A stretch of 64,000 nt of DNA from a bacterium. GTDB taxonomy: Bacteria; Eisenbacteria; RBG-16-71-46; CAIMUX01. Of this stretch, positions 34,463 through 43,370 are shown in pieces (position 1 is the stretch's first letter; every line of letters begins with the position of its first letter). Where the stretch lies: assembly GCA_030431975.1 (NCBI GenBank), contig JAUIHP010000017.1:96503-160502 (forward strand). Reading direction: 5' to 3'. The notes under the pieces were generated by a model, which had not been told where the DNA came from, searched no databases, and worked only from the letters and a program-made list of their open reading frames with translations. Position numbers and translations under genes: made by a program.

Positions 34463-35632
34463 TCACTCCCGGCGGAGGGTCATCTTCGGCGGCCGAAAAT
34501 GGTCCCAGGCTCGGGCGGCCGATTCGGTGAAGAGCGTCTCGCCGTTCTTGATGACGCGGACCAGCGGCTCTCCTTCCACGACGTATCCGACCTCCCGGAT
34601 CGGCGTGTTCGTGATCTCGCCGGTTTCGAGAATGTCGGCCGCCTCTGCTTCGCGGGCGGTGAAGAGCATTTCGTAGTCGTCGCTGGCGCCGAACAACCAG
34701 GACCACGGCGGGTCGTGCCGTCCTTCGCCGGGTTGGAGCCCGGTTTTCTTTGCGGCGAGCGCCATGGAGTCGTGGATGGGGACGTCTGTCCGATCGATGA
34801 TGAACTCCATTCCATTGCGTGCGGCGAGATGACCTGTGTCACCGATGAGTCCGTCACTGATGTCCATCGCGGCGGTCAACAGAGACTGGTTGGCGAGCAT
34901 TTGCCCCAGACGCATTCGGGCTCTGGGGGCGACGTACCTTCGGATGAGGTCCCGGCCCCATGGGTTTTCTTCGATGAACGCGTCGCGTTCCTCGACTCGG
35001 TTTCCGATGGCTGCGGGTGCGAGGTCGAAGGTCGAGGTGTCTCCCAGTTTCAACGCGTGACGGAGGACGTGTAGTCCGGCCGCTGCCGCGCCGGGGGTTC
35101 CGGTGGCGAAAAGAATGTCTCCCCGTCGCGTCCCGTGTCGGAGCACGGTCTGACCGGTGGGAGTCGAGCCGACGAGGGTGAGGTCGATGAACCAGGCGGA
35201 ACCTTCGGGAACTCCGGCCATGTTGCCGCCGACGAGCGCGCATTTCGACGCCTCCGCGCCGTCGAGTAGACCTGCGTAGATCTGCTCCAAGTGGTGGAGC
35301 GGAAATGAGCGTGTTAGGCCCAGGGAGATTAGCGCCCAGCGGGGCGTGCCGCCTTTGGCGATGATATCGGAGAGGTTGACTTCGAAGACGCGCCGGCCGA
35401 TCTCTTTCGCGGTCATGGCTTCGGGGATGAAGTGGACGCCGGCGACCTGAACGTCGGTGGTCAGAAGTTCGTGCGTGCCTTGTGAGGGTCGGACGACGGC
35501 GAGGTCGTCACCGAGACCGACGATGACGTCGTCGCCTTGGAGGTCGCGGGATTCGATCCAACCACGGATGTGATCGATGACTTCGAACTCACCGAGTTGG
35601 CCGATGGTCTTTGAGTTCATGCTTTCCGTCAT
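34463..35632 (-). CDS. thiL: Thiamine-monophosphate kinase
   Basis: 389 residues from ATG 35632 (MTESMNSKTIGQLGEFEVID); another ATG at 35620 is possible. It phosphorylates thiamine monophosphate to the active diphosphate with ATP. The AIR-synthase-like fold shows VIVGLGDDLAVV (metal-binding Asp pair), LLTTDVQVAGVHF, NLSDIIAKGGTPRWALISLG, GGNMAG, MDISDGLIGDTGHL and GASDDYEMLFT. It is longer than ThiL of E. coli by about 60 residues, mainly between strands. Last gene of the thiD-thiE-thiL cluster. Confidence 0.93.
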   Translation of the reverse strand: MTESMNSKTIGQLGEFEVIDHIRGWIESRDLQGDDVIVGLGDDLAVVRPSQGTHELLTTDVQVAGVHFIPEAMTAKEIGRRVFEVNLSDIIAKGGTPRWALISLGLTRSFPLHHLEQIYAGLLDGAEASKCALVGGNMAGVPEGSAWFIDLTLVGSTPTGQTVLRHGTRRGDILFATGTPGAAAAGLHVLRHALKLGDTSTFDLAPAAIGNRVEERDAFIEENPWGRDLIRRYVAPRARMRLGQMLANQSLLTAAMDISDGLIGDTGHLAARNGMEFIIDRTDVPIHDSMALAAKKTGLQPGEGRHDPPWSWLFGASDDYEMLFTAREAEAADILETGEITNTPIREVGYVVEGEPLVRVIKNGETLFTESAARAWDHFRPPKMTLRRE

Positions 35633-35730
35633 CGTTGCCGTTCTTTCGTTTCGACGTCGTTTGGGCGTCGTTCGACGTTGCCGGAGGGGGCGTTCGTCCA
35701 GCGGTCGTTCATCGTTCGTTCGCGAACACT

Positions 35731-36348
35731 TTACGGGCGCCGGTCGTTCCAGATTTGTCGGGCTTCTTGCGCCCATTCTTCGACGTTCTCGGCCATTGCT
35801 GCGGCGCTGAGAATGGCCGCTCCGTGTACTCCGGTGGCGGCTACGTCTCCCAGGTTTGTCTCGTCGATCCCGCCGATGGCGATCAAGGGGATCGAGCTTG
35901 ACTTCACTGCGCGGGCCAAACCGTCCAAGCCGATGACGGGCCCCGCGTCGCTCTTGGAAGAGGTTGCAAAGACAGGACCGATCCCGCAGTAGTCGGCGCC
36001 GGCTGCCGCGCGTAGTGCGACCTCTTCCGGAGTGTCTGCCGATCCGCCGAGAATCCGTTCCGGTCCCAACCATTCGCGGGCCAATTCCAGAGGCAGATCG
36101 TCTGCGCCGAGATGGGCGCCGTCCGCGTCCAGGGCTTTGGCTAGGTCCACTCGGTCATTTACCAAGAAAGGTACGTGCCGACGACGGCAGGCGGCAGCGT
36201 GAATCCTTGCCGCGTGCAGGAAGTCCGCTGCGGAGGTGTTTTTGCTACGAAACTGGACGGTGTCGAAACCGCCGGCGATTGCGCGTTGGACGAAATCTTC
36301 GGCGCACCGTGTTGGATCGGTGATGAGGTAGAGGTTTCCGATTTGCAC
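35731..36348 (-). CDS. thiE: Thiamine-phosphate synthase
   Basis: 205 residues. It joins HMP-diphosphate and thiazole phosphate to give thiamine monophosphate. TIM-barrel motifs are LYLITDP, VQFRSKN (family VQLRxK), PFLVNDRVDLAKALDADGAH, LGADDLP, GADYCGIGPVFATSSKSD and IPLIAIGGI. It lies between thiD and thiL on the same strand with gaps of 75 and 98 bases. The thiazole-forming genes (thiG, thiS, thiO) and thiC are not in this window. Confidence 0.95.
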   Translation of the reverse strand: MQIGNLYLITDPTRCAEDFVQRAIAGGFDTVQFRSKNTSAADFLHAARIHAAACRRRHVPFLVNDRVDLAKALDADGAHLGADDLPLELAREWLGPERILGGSADTPEEVALRAAAGADYCGIGPVFATSSKSDAGPVIGLDGLARAVKSSSIPLIAIGGIDETNLGDVAATGVHGAAILSAAAMAENVEEWAQEARQIWNDRRP

Positions 36349-36423
36349 GATTCGTCTCCTTTGATGCGGGCGCGTCGTCGCAGTTAATGCCGGCTCCGCG
36401 TCTCGTGTGGACCGGGCGTTTCG

Positions 36424-37401
36424 CTACGACCGTCCTTCCCGGAGGAACCAGAAGTGGTCCGTCGGGCCCGCGCCGTTTCCGATGTCCAGTCCGTGTCGGA
36501 TGGCTCCGCTGATGTAAGCCTTGGCCTGCTCGATGGCGTCGGTCGTTGAGAGTCCTTTGCCGAGTCCGGCGGCGATGGCGGAGGCGTAGGTGCAGCCGGT
36601 TCCGTGCGTGGATCCCGAGTCCCAGCGGGGAGTGACGTAGCGACGAAGGCAGGTGGCGATTCGGGCGTTGTGGGCCGGGTCGCGCTTGTCGTTGTTGTTG
36701 TCGTGGTCGAGGTTGTCGATGTCGTCGATGTCGTCGTTGTTGTCGTTGTCGTGGTTGTCGAAGGAATAGAGATAGTCGGCGGCTTCGTCCTCGGGAAGGT
36801 GGCCTCCTTTGAGAAGGACATACTGCGGTCCCATATCGAGGAGTGTGTTCGCGACGTCATCGTAGTCGCTCGCGCTTTCGATCTTGGAGCCGGAGAGGAG
36901 TTCGGCTTCCTCCTTGTTGGGTGTGATCAGCCAAGCCAAGGGGAGCAGCTCCGTTCGGACGACGTCGACGGCGTCGGAGGAGAGCAGTGTGTGTCCGCTT
37001 TCGGAGACCATGACCGGGTCGACGACGAGGCGCGGTGGGTCGTTCTCGGGTTGGGGTTGGAGCGGGCCTCTAGGCTCGGATTGGAGCGCGGCTGGGGCCG
37101 GGCTCGCGGCTTTGGACAGGAAGGCGGCGACTTCACGAACGATCTCGGCGGATGAGAGCATGCCGGTCTTCACTGCGGCGATCTCGAAATCGGACCAGAC
37201 GGCTTCCAGCTGACTGCGGATGACGGAGACCGGAAGGTCGAAGACGTCGGTGACCGCGACGGTGTTCTGCGCCGTGATCGAGGTGATGACGGAGGCGCCG
37301 AAGACGCCGTTGGCGTGAAAGGATTTGAGGTCGGCCTGGATTCCGGCGCCGCCTCCGGAGTCGGAGCCGGCGATGGTCAGGCAGACGGGAAGCGTTGGCA
37401 T
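36424..37401 (-). CDS. thiD: Hydroxymethylpyrimidine (phosphate) kinase with Asp/Asn-rich insertion
   Basis: 325 residues; usual ThiD length is about 265. It makes HMP diphosphate for ThiE. Motifs: TIAGSDSGGGAGIQADLKSF, GVFGASVITSITAQNT, VKTGMLSS, LVVDPVMVSESGHTLL, TPNKEEAELLSG and the catalytic HGTGCTYASAIAAGLGKG. Two insertions lie in loops: a Pro/Ala/Ser stretch at about 103-124, and an Asp/Asn/His run (FDNHDNDNNDDIDDIDNLDH, about 214-240) encoded by a triplet microsatellite (gtt/gtc on the plus strand, 36687-36760). Both are at loop positions, so activity should survive. First gene of thiD-thiE-thiL. Confidence 0.93.
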   Translation of the reverse strand: MPTLPVCLTIAGSDSGGGAGIQADLKSFHANGVFGASVITSITAQNTVAVTDVFDLPVSVIRSQLEAVWSDFEIAAVKTGMLSSAEIVREVAAFLSKAASPAPAALQSEPRGPLQPQPENDPPRLVVDPVMVSESGHTLLSSDAVDVVRTELLPLAWLITPNKEEAELLSGSKIESASDYDDVANTLLDMGPQYVLLKGGHLPEDEAADYLYSFDNHDNDNNDDIDDIDNLDHDNNNDKRDPAHNARIATCLRRYVTPRWDSGSTHGTGCTYASAIAAGLGKGLSTTDAIEQAKAYISGAIRHGLDIGNGAGPTDHFWFLREGRS

Positions 37402-37458
37402 TCGCTGAGAGTAGCGCGTCGGGGAGCGTGGGGAAATGAGTGTGGGGCGGCGATGCAG

Positions 37459-37506
37459 CCTCTCGGCTACGCAGCCTCTCGACTACGCCGTCTCTGGGCT
37501 ACGCCG
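37459..37506. repeat. Three tandem 16-bp repeats spanning the end of the diguanylate cyclase gene
   Basis: Copies at 37459-37474, 37475-37490 and 37491-37506 (consensus cctctcg-ctacgcc-g). The rightmost holds the final Ala codons and TAG stop of the minus-strand gene, so the array looks like a duplicated gene end including its stop codon. Confidence 0.85.
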
Positions 37507-38938
37507 CCTTTTGGGCCTCGGCGATGTCGGCGTAGTTGACGACGCAGTTGCGTCCGGAGTTCTTCGCTTCATAGAGCGCGGTGTCGGCTTGCTTGACGAG
37601 GGTGTTCCCGTCGAGTTCGGTGCCGTCACAGATGGTCAGGCCGAAGCTGGCGGTGACCTGTCCGCAATCTGACTCCATGGACTCGATGGAAGCGCGCAGG
37701 CGCTCCATCAGGCGGAGACCGATGTCGACGTTGGCGCCTTCCAAGATGATGACGAATTCCTCGCCGCCGTATCGGCCGACGAAGTCGGACCGGCGTAGTC
37801 CGGCCGTCAGTGTGTTGGCGACGCGACAAAGGACTTCGTCGCCGGCCTGGTGGCCGTAGGTATCGTTCAGCCTCTTGAAGTGATCGATGTCGACCATGGC
37901 AAGGACGAACGGCACGGCGTGACTGTGTGCCGACTGGAGTGCGGAGACCAGGTGCTCCTGAAACGCCCGCCGGTTGGGTACGCCGGTCAGGCCATCGGTG
38001 ATGGCCAGTGTCTGCAGTTGGCTGTTCAGGGCGACGAGGTCTTCCTTTTGTCGTTCGATCTGGCGTTCCGCGTCTCGTAGAGCGGTGACATCGACGACGC
38101 TGGTCAAGGCGCCGACGATTTCGCCTTTGTTGCCGAGTAGCGGGTGGCTGCTCACGAGCAGGTGCTTGGAGTAGAGCGTCCATGGGTGATCGGCAAAGGA
38201 TTTTCCGAGGAAGACGTTCTGTAGGGAGGTCCGTGCTTTGTCCGTTCCGAGCTCGGGGAGCAGCTCCCAGAAGGATTGGCCGAGAGCGACGTGGGGCGCG
38301 ATTCCGAAGAGGGACTCGGCGCGTGCGTTCCATTCGTAGACGCGGCCGTGAAGGTCGATGGTGAAGCAGGCAATGGGCAGGTCTTCGAACATGCGGACGG
38401 AGCGGCTCCGGGCCAGTTCCGCAATCTCCTGAGCCTGGATCAGACGGAGGTTGGCGTCGAGGAGGTCGTCGCGAACGAGACCCAGCTCTTCCTGCTCTCC
38501 GACCATGTCGCGGCTTCGTTGGATTCGGCGTCGGGCCGCTCCCAGACGAAGTTCCAGCTCGAGAGGGTCCAGTGGGAGCAGGAGAACGTCGTCCGCGTGG
38601 TTGGGGAAGACCGGAGACTTTTCTGACTGCGGGGACTCGTTCAGGTCTCCCCCGGCTTTCGTTGCCTCGACGGTTGCCGGGGAAAGATGGGAGGAGAGCG
38701 AAGATCGTTGGACGGCAGCCAACAGATAGCCCGTGCTTCCGAGACGGTTGCGAAGTCGGCGTACGTCGGCCGGGTCGGTGATGTCCTGGGCCGAGTAGAT
38801 GGCCAGGTCCGCGTCCGCGGGTGAGAGCGAAAACTGTTCGATGGAAGCAAAGGGAATGGCGCCGTGACCCAGAGAGCGGAGGGTTTCTACGAGCGCTTCG
38901 CCGCGCAGGCTTTCGGTGTCCAGGACCCAGATGTTCAC
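37499..38938 (-). CDS. Receiver-like/PAS/GGDEF diguanylate cyclase
   Basis: 479 residues. Residues 1-130 resemble a receiver fold without a clear phospho-acceptor (MNIWVLDTESLRGEALVETL ... ADLAIYSAQ). A helical linker leads to a PAS domain (about 190-300: FEDLPIACFTIDLHGRVYEW), and the C-terminal GGDEF domain (about 310-470) has ITDGLTGVPNRRAF, DIDHFKRLNDTYGHQAGDEV and the active-site GGEEF. RRSD five residues before it fits the RxxD inhibitory site for c-di-GMP. It should make c-di-GMP with feedback control. An Hpt gene lies 23 bases upstream on the same strand, so a phosphorelay input is likely. Confidence 0.92.
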   Translation of the reverse strand: MNIWVLDTESLRGEALVETLRSLGHGAIPFASIEQFSLSPADADLAIYSAQDITDPADVRRLRNRLGSTGYLLAAVQRSSLSSHLSPATVEATKAGGDLNESPQSEKSPVFPNHADDVLLLPLDPLELELRLGAARRRIQRSRDMVGEQEELGLVRDDLLDANLRLIQAQEIAELARSRSVRMFEDLPIACFTIDLHGRVYEWNARAESLFGIAPHVALGQSFWELLPELGTDKARTSLQNVFLGKSFADHPWTLYSKHLLVSSHPLLGNKGEIVGALTSVVDVTALRDAERQIERQKEDLVALNSQLQTLAITDGLTGVPNRRAFQEHLVSALQSAHSHAVPFVLAMVDIDHFKRLNDTYGHQAGDEVLCRVANTLTAGLRRSDFVGRYGGEEFVIILEGANVDIGLRLMERLRASIESMESDCGQVTASFGLTICDGTELDGNTLVKQADTALYEAKNSGRNCVVNYADIAEAQKAA

Positions 38939-38961
38939 GTGAGTTCGCTACCGCTGCCCGG

Positions 38962-39336
38962 CTAGGCCGCTTTCACGTTCCAGGTCTTTTGGATGTAGGC
39001 GCAGAGATTGTCGTAGCGACGCTGGGTTTCTGCGAGGAGCTCCGCCGGCTGATTCAGGGAGTTGGAGCGGGCGTCGCTTTCCAGCTGTGCGCATGGTTCG
39101 GCCATGAAGGCGGCGCCCAGGGAGCGGCAGCTTCCCTTGAGGGTGTGGGCCACGCGTTCGATGGAGTCGATGTCGTTGGCCGAGATCGCCGTTTCGAGGT
39201 TGGAGATGAGCGGCGGGGTGACCCGCATGAACTCCTGCATGAGTTCGGTCTCGAACTCCGTGTCTCCGCCGGACATGTCCTCCAGATGAGCGTGATCGAT
39301 GGGGGACATGCTTTGGTCTTGCTGGCTCGGTTCCAT
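38962..39336 (-). CDS. Histidine phosphotransfer (Hpt) protein
   Basis: 124 residues from ATG 39336 with GGAGGAG upstream. A single Hpt domain with the phospho-accepting His in RVAHTLKGSCRSLGA; the flanking helices are FETELMQEFMRVTPPLISNL and CAQLESDARSNSL. It receives phosphate from a hybrid kinase receiver and passes it on. No kinase is encoded nearby. The downstream cyclase has only a degenerate receiver-like N-terminus, so the true partner is uncertain. Confidence 0.9.
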   Translation of the reverse strand: MEPSQQDQSMSPIDHAHLEDMSGGDTEFETELMQEFMRVTPPLISNLETAISANDIDSIERVAHTLKGSCRSLGAAFMAEPCAQLESDARSNSLNQPAELLAETQRRYDNLCAYIQKTWNVKAA

Positions 39337-39756
39337 GCCGCGTGCTCCTCCGATGGGAAGGATCGATTGAAAACCGCCGGTTCTCCGGCAACTCCTTCGG
39401 ATCACGTCGAATATCGACCGGAAACGGACCTGACTTGAGGGAAGGCCCGTGGTTTTTGGCGGGCCTCGTCCGATTTTGGGGGGTGGCGTGTTCGGTGTTT
39501 TGTTCGGTGTGGTGGCGTGGGAGCCGTTCCTTGGCTCGAGGAATCCGTCGTGTGGTGTCGAATTCATCGTATGATATCCGGAACGGCCGGATTTCGGTCG
39601 GACGGAGATGACCCTTGGACAGCGCCCCACCCGACCGGTGGGGCGGAGTGCGCCGCGAGGTCCGAGCCGAGCGAAGTCCCGGACCGAAATCCCGGGCCCA
39701 AGCAGCTTCGGATCCAAGCCCCGGACCGTCGGCGGTGCGCGAAAGGACTTACATTG
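39337..39756. other. Divergent intergenic region with a hairpin and a -10-like box
   Basis: No gene supported. Arms aggcccg / cgggcct at 39443-39449 and 39460-39466 form a hairpin with a T-rich loop. TATGAT near 39570 could be a -10 box for the DUF4920 gene; its -35 side is weak. A short direct repeat of gttcggtgt lies near 39490-39510. Confidence 0.45.
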
Positions 39757-40326
39757 ATGAAACGCTTGATGGGATTCCTCCTTATCTCCCTCTTCCTGGT
39801 TGCCCCAATCGCTGCCGCAGAAGATGCCGCGGAATCCGCAACGATGAGCGCCCAGGACGAGAAGGATGCTCTCCACAAAGAAGTCCCGCTCGGAGTCTAT
39901 GGAACACCTCCGACTTCGGCGGAGGCCTTGCCGGTCGGCGAGATGATCAAGGTCGCCGATGAGAACATCGGCAATCAGGTCTGTGTCTGGGGGACGGTCA
40001 GCGAAGTTTGTCCCATGCGGGGTTGCTGGATCGACCTCGAGGATGCGTCCGGTGAGTCGATGCGGATCAAGGTTACGGACGGGCAGATCGTCTTTCCTCT
40101 TTCGGCGAAGGGCTACAGTGCGATCGTTGAGGGTGAGTTGACGAAGATCGAGCTTTCTGCGGAAGAGGCCGTGGCCTGGCGGGAGCATTGGGCCTACGAG
40201 AAGGGTGAGACCTTCGATCCGAAGAAGGACTATGGACCGTTGACGTTCTATCAATTGAACGGGACCGGAGCGGTCATTGTTCCGCCTGAGAAGCCGTCAT
40301 CGGATGAGTCGAAGGACGGCGAGTAG
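39757..40326 (+). CDS. Exported DUF4920-domain protein
   Basis: 189 residues from ATG 39757 with gaaagga about 11 bases upstream. Signal peptide MKRLMGFLLISLFLVAPIAA. The mature part has a small beta-barrel region (VCVWGTVSEVCPMRGCWIDL ... SMRIKVTDGQIVFPLSAKGY ... AIVEGELTKIELS) with a CPMRGCW Cys pair, the hallmark of DUF4920, proposed to be OB-fold-like and possibly metal-binding. Periplasmic. Its last 76 bases overlap the 3' end of the HNH gene on the other strand. Confidence 0.82.
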   Translation: MKRLMGFLLISLFLVAPIAAAEDAAESATMSAQDEKDALHKEVPLGVYGTPPTSAEALPVGEMIKVADENIGNQVCVWGTVSEVCPMRGCWIDLEDASGESMRIKVTDGQIVFPLSAKGYSAIVEGELTKIELSAEEAVAWREHWAYEKGETFDPKKDYGPLTFYQLNGTGAVIVPPEKPSSDESKDGE

Positions 40327-43300
40327 AGAGCGGGGCTTCTGGGAGCTGCGCTTCCAGGGAGCTGCGCATCGCACAGTTCGGGGCCGCGCGCTTCCACGGT
40401 GGTTTCCCACCCGTCGCGGCCCAGTTTCCAGACGAGGTTTCCGGGAGCCTTCCCGGACACTCGGATGGACCCGACGCTGTGTACACCTTGGAGGTGGCAC
40501 GCTGCGCATAGCGTGATCTTGTTCCAGCCATCGTCAGACCCGTTCGCGGAGCGGAAGATGATGTGGTGGACGGTGAGATTGCGCCTGGACGTGCAGTAGG
40601 GGTTCTGGCACTGGAATCCGTCGCGGGCCAGAGTTCGGAACTCTGCGGTTCTGCGGCGGAAGTCGGCATCCTCGTCGATCCATCCGGCTTGCACATGGAT
40701 GAACAGGACCTCGAGACACCACCAGTCCGGCTTGTCTTGACCATATTGGGCGCGAAGGATGGCGAAGGCTCGTGCGAGTGCGTCGATGGTTTCCGGGGCG
40801 ACGAAGAAGCGGAGGTGCGTCTCGGTAGGGGTTGTGGGGTCGGGAATCGGTACCGACGGCGGAGTCGAGTCTTCGTTGAGAAGGGCTTCGAGTCGGCTTG
40901 CGCGCGCAGAGAATGTCGGGGCTTTGGATGCGTCGGCGTCGGCAACGGGATCGGGGTGCGCAGAGGATGTCAGTTCGCGCGGTAGCTCGGGGTGCGCAGA
41001 GGATGTCAGTTCGTCCGGTAGCTCGGGGTGCGCAGAGGATGTCAGTTCATCCGGTAGCTCGGGGTGCGCAGAGGATGTCAGTTCGCCCGGTAGCTCGGTG
41101 TGCGCAGAGGATGTCGGTTCATCCGGTAGCTCGTGGTGCGCAGAGGATGTCGGGCCATCCGGTAGTTCGGGATGCGCAGAGAATGTCGGTTCATCCGGTA
41201 GCTTGTGGCGCTCAGAGAATGTCGATTCATCCGGTTGGTCGTGGTGCGCAGAGAACGTCGGGCCATCCGGTAGTTCGGGATGCGCAGAGGATGTCGGATT
41301 GGATTTGTCTCCCGAGGTGGGCGACCGATCGATGGACTTCCTAACCACCGCGGGGCGTTCGGCGAGCAGGGCCTCCACATCCCGGACCTTCCGATGGAAC
41401 GTTTCAGAACTCAGAGCGTGCGGATCCGTCTGCATGCGGCCGAGGACTTCCGGCCACAGCGCGGCGTCCGGCGGCTGCAACCGTGGTTGAGAGCGGAAGG
41501 ACGTGTTTTTCGGCCGAAGATCGTCATGAGCCAACGTCCAGTCGATCTGTTTCTTGAAGCCCTTGAGCGGCGTTGATAATGCGCGCTCGACCCAGAGACG
41601 GAGCGTTGACTCCTCTGCTCCTGCGCACTCGATTCGTTGAAGTTGTCGGATGAACGGCGTCCGGAGTCTCGGGTCGGATTCGGCCGACCGTAGCGTTCGG
41701 GTAACCTCGGGAGCGCGCAACCAGCGATGGGCGGTTCGCGCGGTCCGGCCCAGGCGGGCTTCGACGTAGTCATCAAATGACACGAATCCGAGGCGGACGA
41801 AGGATCGATCTTTCCGGATCTGTCGGAGGCAGTCGAGGCGCTGCCGCTTCAAGACGCGGGACTCGGCTTCCAACTCGTGCAGCTGCTGCAAAGCGACGAG
41901 TGGATCCGGACAAGGGTCGGCGTCCTGTGGCAGCGCTGAGTCTTCATTCGGTTGTTCGGCCGGATATCGGTCCTCACTGCAACTGAGGCGGGAACGCGGG
42001 TGTCTTTCCGAAAGCAGTTCTTCCAGCCGCGCGCGCAGCTTCTTCGCCAGGGACATCTCGCGTTCCCGATGGTGTTCGGACCACATTCCCTGACGGGTCT
42101 CGACTCGTTCGGGTCGGGACATGACGAAGCTGCCTCCATCCGTCTGATCGTCGGGAATCCCGTTGTGGTAGGCCCAGCCGGGATCTCCGGCCTCGGGTTT
42201 GGTTATCTTGCGTTCCGCGGCCTCCCTCTGGCGGAACGAGAGCCACGGGCCGGGAGACTCGATGTCCTTGCCGTCGAACGTGTAGACGTAGCTGTCCAGC
42301 TCGGGTTGCTTGTCGTGTGACGGTGCTGTCGGTGAGACGTTGTGTGACCTTGGATCAGACTCGGTCACGAAAAGCGGTGGCCAGTGCACGTGGCGACTCA
42401 GGTTCGCCTCGATGCGCGGATCCTGTCCGGCCAGAAAGGAGGCCAAGGCCACGTCAAGGTAGTCTTGTGACGATGCGCGGTGACCGATGCGTCGACTGAC
42501 GATCTCCGCGAACGACTGGCAGCTCCAGACCGTTGGATAGGGACATCGGATGCGAAGCGCGCGGGAAGCTTCAGAATCGAGGTGGCTCGACGGATTCGCG
42601 TCCCGACTCCGGTCCGCACCCACACTCCGGTTCGCACCCACTTCCGCACCCACTTCAGCATCCACTTCCGGAGCCAACTCGACAGCCAACTCCCTATCCG
42701 TTGTGCGGCTCACCGCTGTAGCGCGACTTGCTTGTCGGTCGGTGTTTTCCCTCGCCTGCCCGACCACCCGGCGTAGCGCGTCCGGCCCGAGGCGTGCAGC
42801 GCGGCGGAGCCATGATCGTTCGTTTTCTGGAGTGAGCTGACCGAGGACGATTGTGAGCTTTGCTTCGGTGATGAGGCCATTCGCGTAGGCGGCACGTGTC
42901 GCGGGTAGCGAAGCGAGTTGACGGCCGATCCGAACCTGCTCCTGCCAGCTCCGGTTGGAGATTCCAAGGCGTTGTTGGGCGTAGTCCTCCCGATGAGAGA
43001 AGCCGAGCTGAATGGGGTCGACCGATGCGTGTAGCGCGGACAGAAGTTCGAGTCGGTCGATGCGGAGCCGGCCCAAGCACGACACGATCCTTTCGAGGAC
43101 TTCATCGTTCCACCATGGGTGTTGACCGAGCGGACGGAGCGCGTCAGGCGGAGAGGCCACCGTACAAGAGGAGCCGTGAAGGGACGCCACGGCTCGAGGG
43201 GAGTGGTGAGGTGACGCCGCGGCCTGTGAACACGTTGTGGTCAAGGAGAAGCCCTGTGGAGACCTCGCGACACTCGGGGAGCCGTCTCGGGGCGGTCCGG

Positions 43301-43370
43301 TCCGAATGGCCTTTCCGTTGTGACGCGAGTCCACCGTGGGCGCGGGTTTCTGAGTGAGAATCGTCGACAT
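40251..43370 (-). CDS. Large DUF222-like HNH endonuclease with a 12-residue tandem repeat
   Basis: 1,039 residues from ATG 43370 (MSTILTQKPAP); the frame is open for 59 more codons, but that part looks like promoter DNA. Two helical modules of similar plan (about 120-240: LSALHASVDPIQLGFSHRED; about 490-600: QIRKDRSFVRLGFVSFDDYV) resemble the 13E12/DUF222 proteins. Residues 680-810 are repeats of HPELPDELTSSA. The C-terminal HNH domain has DGFQCQNPYCTSRRNLTVHH and NKITLCAACHLQGVHSVG, with zinc Cys pairs and catalytic His. Such genes often occur as many diverged copies in a genome and may be mobile or selfish. Confidence 0.82.
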   Translation of the reverse strand: MSTILTQKPAPTVDSRHNGKAIRTGPPRDGSPSVARSPQGFSLTTTCSQAAASPHHSPRAVASLHGSSCTVASPPDALRPLGQHPWWNDEVLERIVSCLGRLRIDRLELLSALHASVDPIQLGFSHREDYAQQRLGISNRSWQEQVRIGRQLASLPATRAAYANGLITEAKLTIVLGQLTPENERSWLRRAARLGPDALRRVVGQARENTDRQASRATAVSRTTDRELAVELAPEVDAEVGAEVGANRSVGADRSRDANPSSHLDSEASRALRIRCPYPTVWSCQSFAEIVSRRIGHRASSQDYLDVALASFLAGQDPRIEANLSRHVHWPPLFVTESDPRSHNVSPTAPSHDKQPELDSYVYTFDGKDIESPGPWLSFRQREAAERKITKPEAGDPGWAYHNGIPDDQTDGGSFVMSRPERVETRQGMWSEHHREREMSLAKKLRARLEELLSERHPRSRLSCSEDRYPAEQPNEDSALPQDADPCPDPLVALQQLHELEAESRVLKRQRLDCLRQIRKDRSFVRLGFVSFDDYVEARLGRTARTAHRWLRAPEVTRTLRSAESDPRLRTPFIRQLQRIECAGAEESTLRLWVERALSTPLKGFKKQIDWTLAHDDLRPKNTSFRSQPRLQPPDAALWPEVLGRMQTDPHALSSETFHRKVRDVEALLAERPAVVRKSIDRSPTSGDKSNPTSSAHPELPDGPTFSAHHDQPDESTFSERHKLPDEPTFSAHPELPDGPTSSAHHELPDEPTSSAHTELPGELTSSAHPELPDELTSSAHPELPDELTSSAHPELPRELTSSAHPDPVADADASKAPTFSARASRLEALLNEDSTPPSVPIPDPTTPTETHLRFFVAPETIDALARAFAILRAQYGQDKPDWWCLEVLFIHVQAGWIDEDADFRRRTAEFRTLARDGFQCQNPYCTSRRNLTVHHIIFRSANGSDDGWNKITLCAACHLQGVHSVGSIRVSGKAPGNLVWKLGRDGWETTVEARGPELCDAQLPGSAAPRSPALYSPSFDSSDDGFSGGTMTAPVPFN
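40957..41296. repeat. 36-bp coding minisatellite, nine full copies
   Basis: Units begin every 36 bases from 40957 (40993, 41029 ... 41281) with tgcgcagaggatgtc. The ninth full copy ends at 41280 and a partial tenth follows. The period is a multiple of three, so on the minus strand each unit encodes 12 residues (HPELPDELTSSA-like) and the frame is kept whatever the copy number. Confidence 0.95.

Noticed and set aside
36384..36860. Thr/Ser-rich minus-strand frame
   Set aside because: It is the triplet repeat of thiD read in another frame; the ThiD frame has all family motifs.
37402..37498. TPP riboswitch upstream of thiD
   Set aside because: No THI-box pattern on the correct strand; the gap mostly holds the 16-bp repeats.
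40957..41296. Regular 36-bp units considered as a CRISPR array
   Set aside because: Units are contiguous with no unique spacers and keep a coding frame; no cas genes are present.
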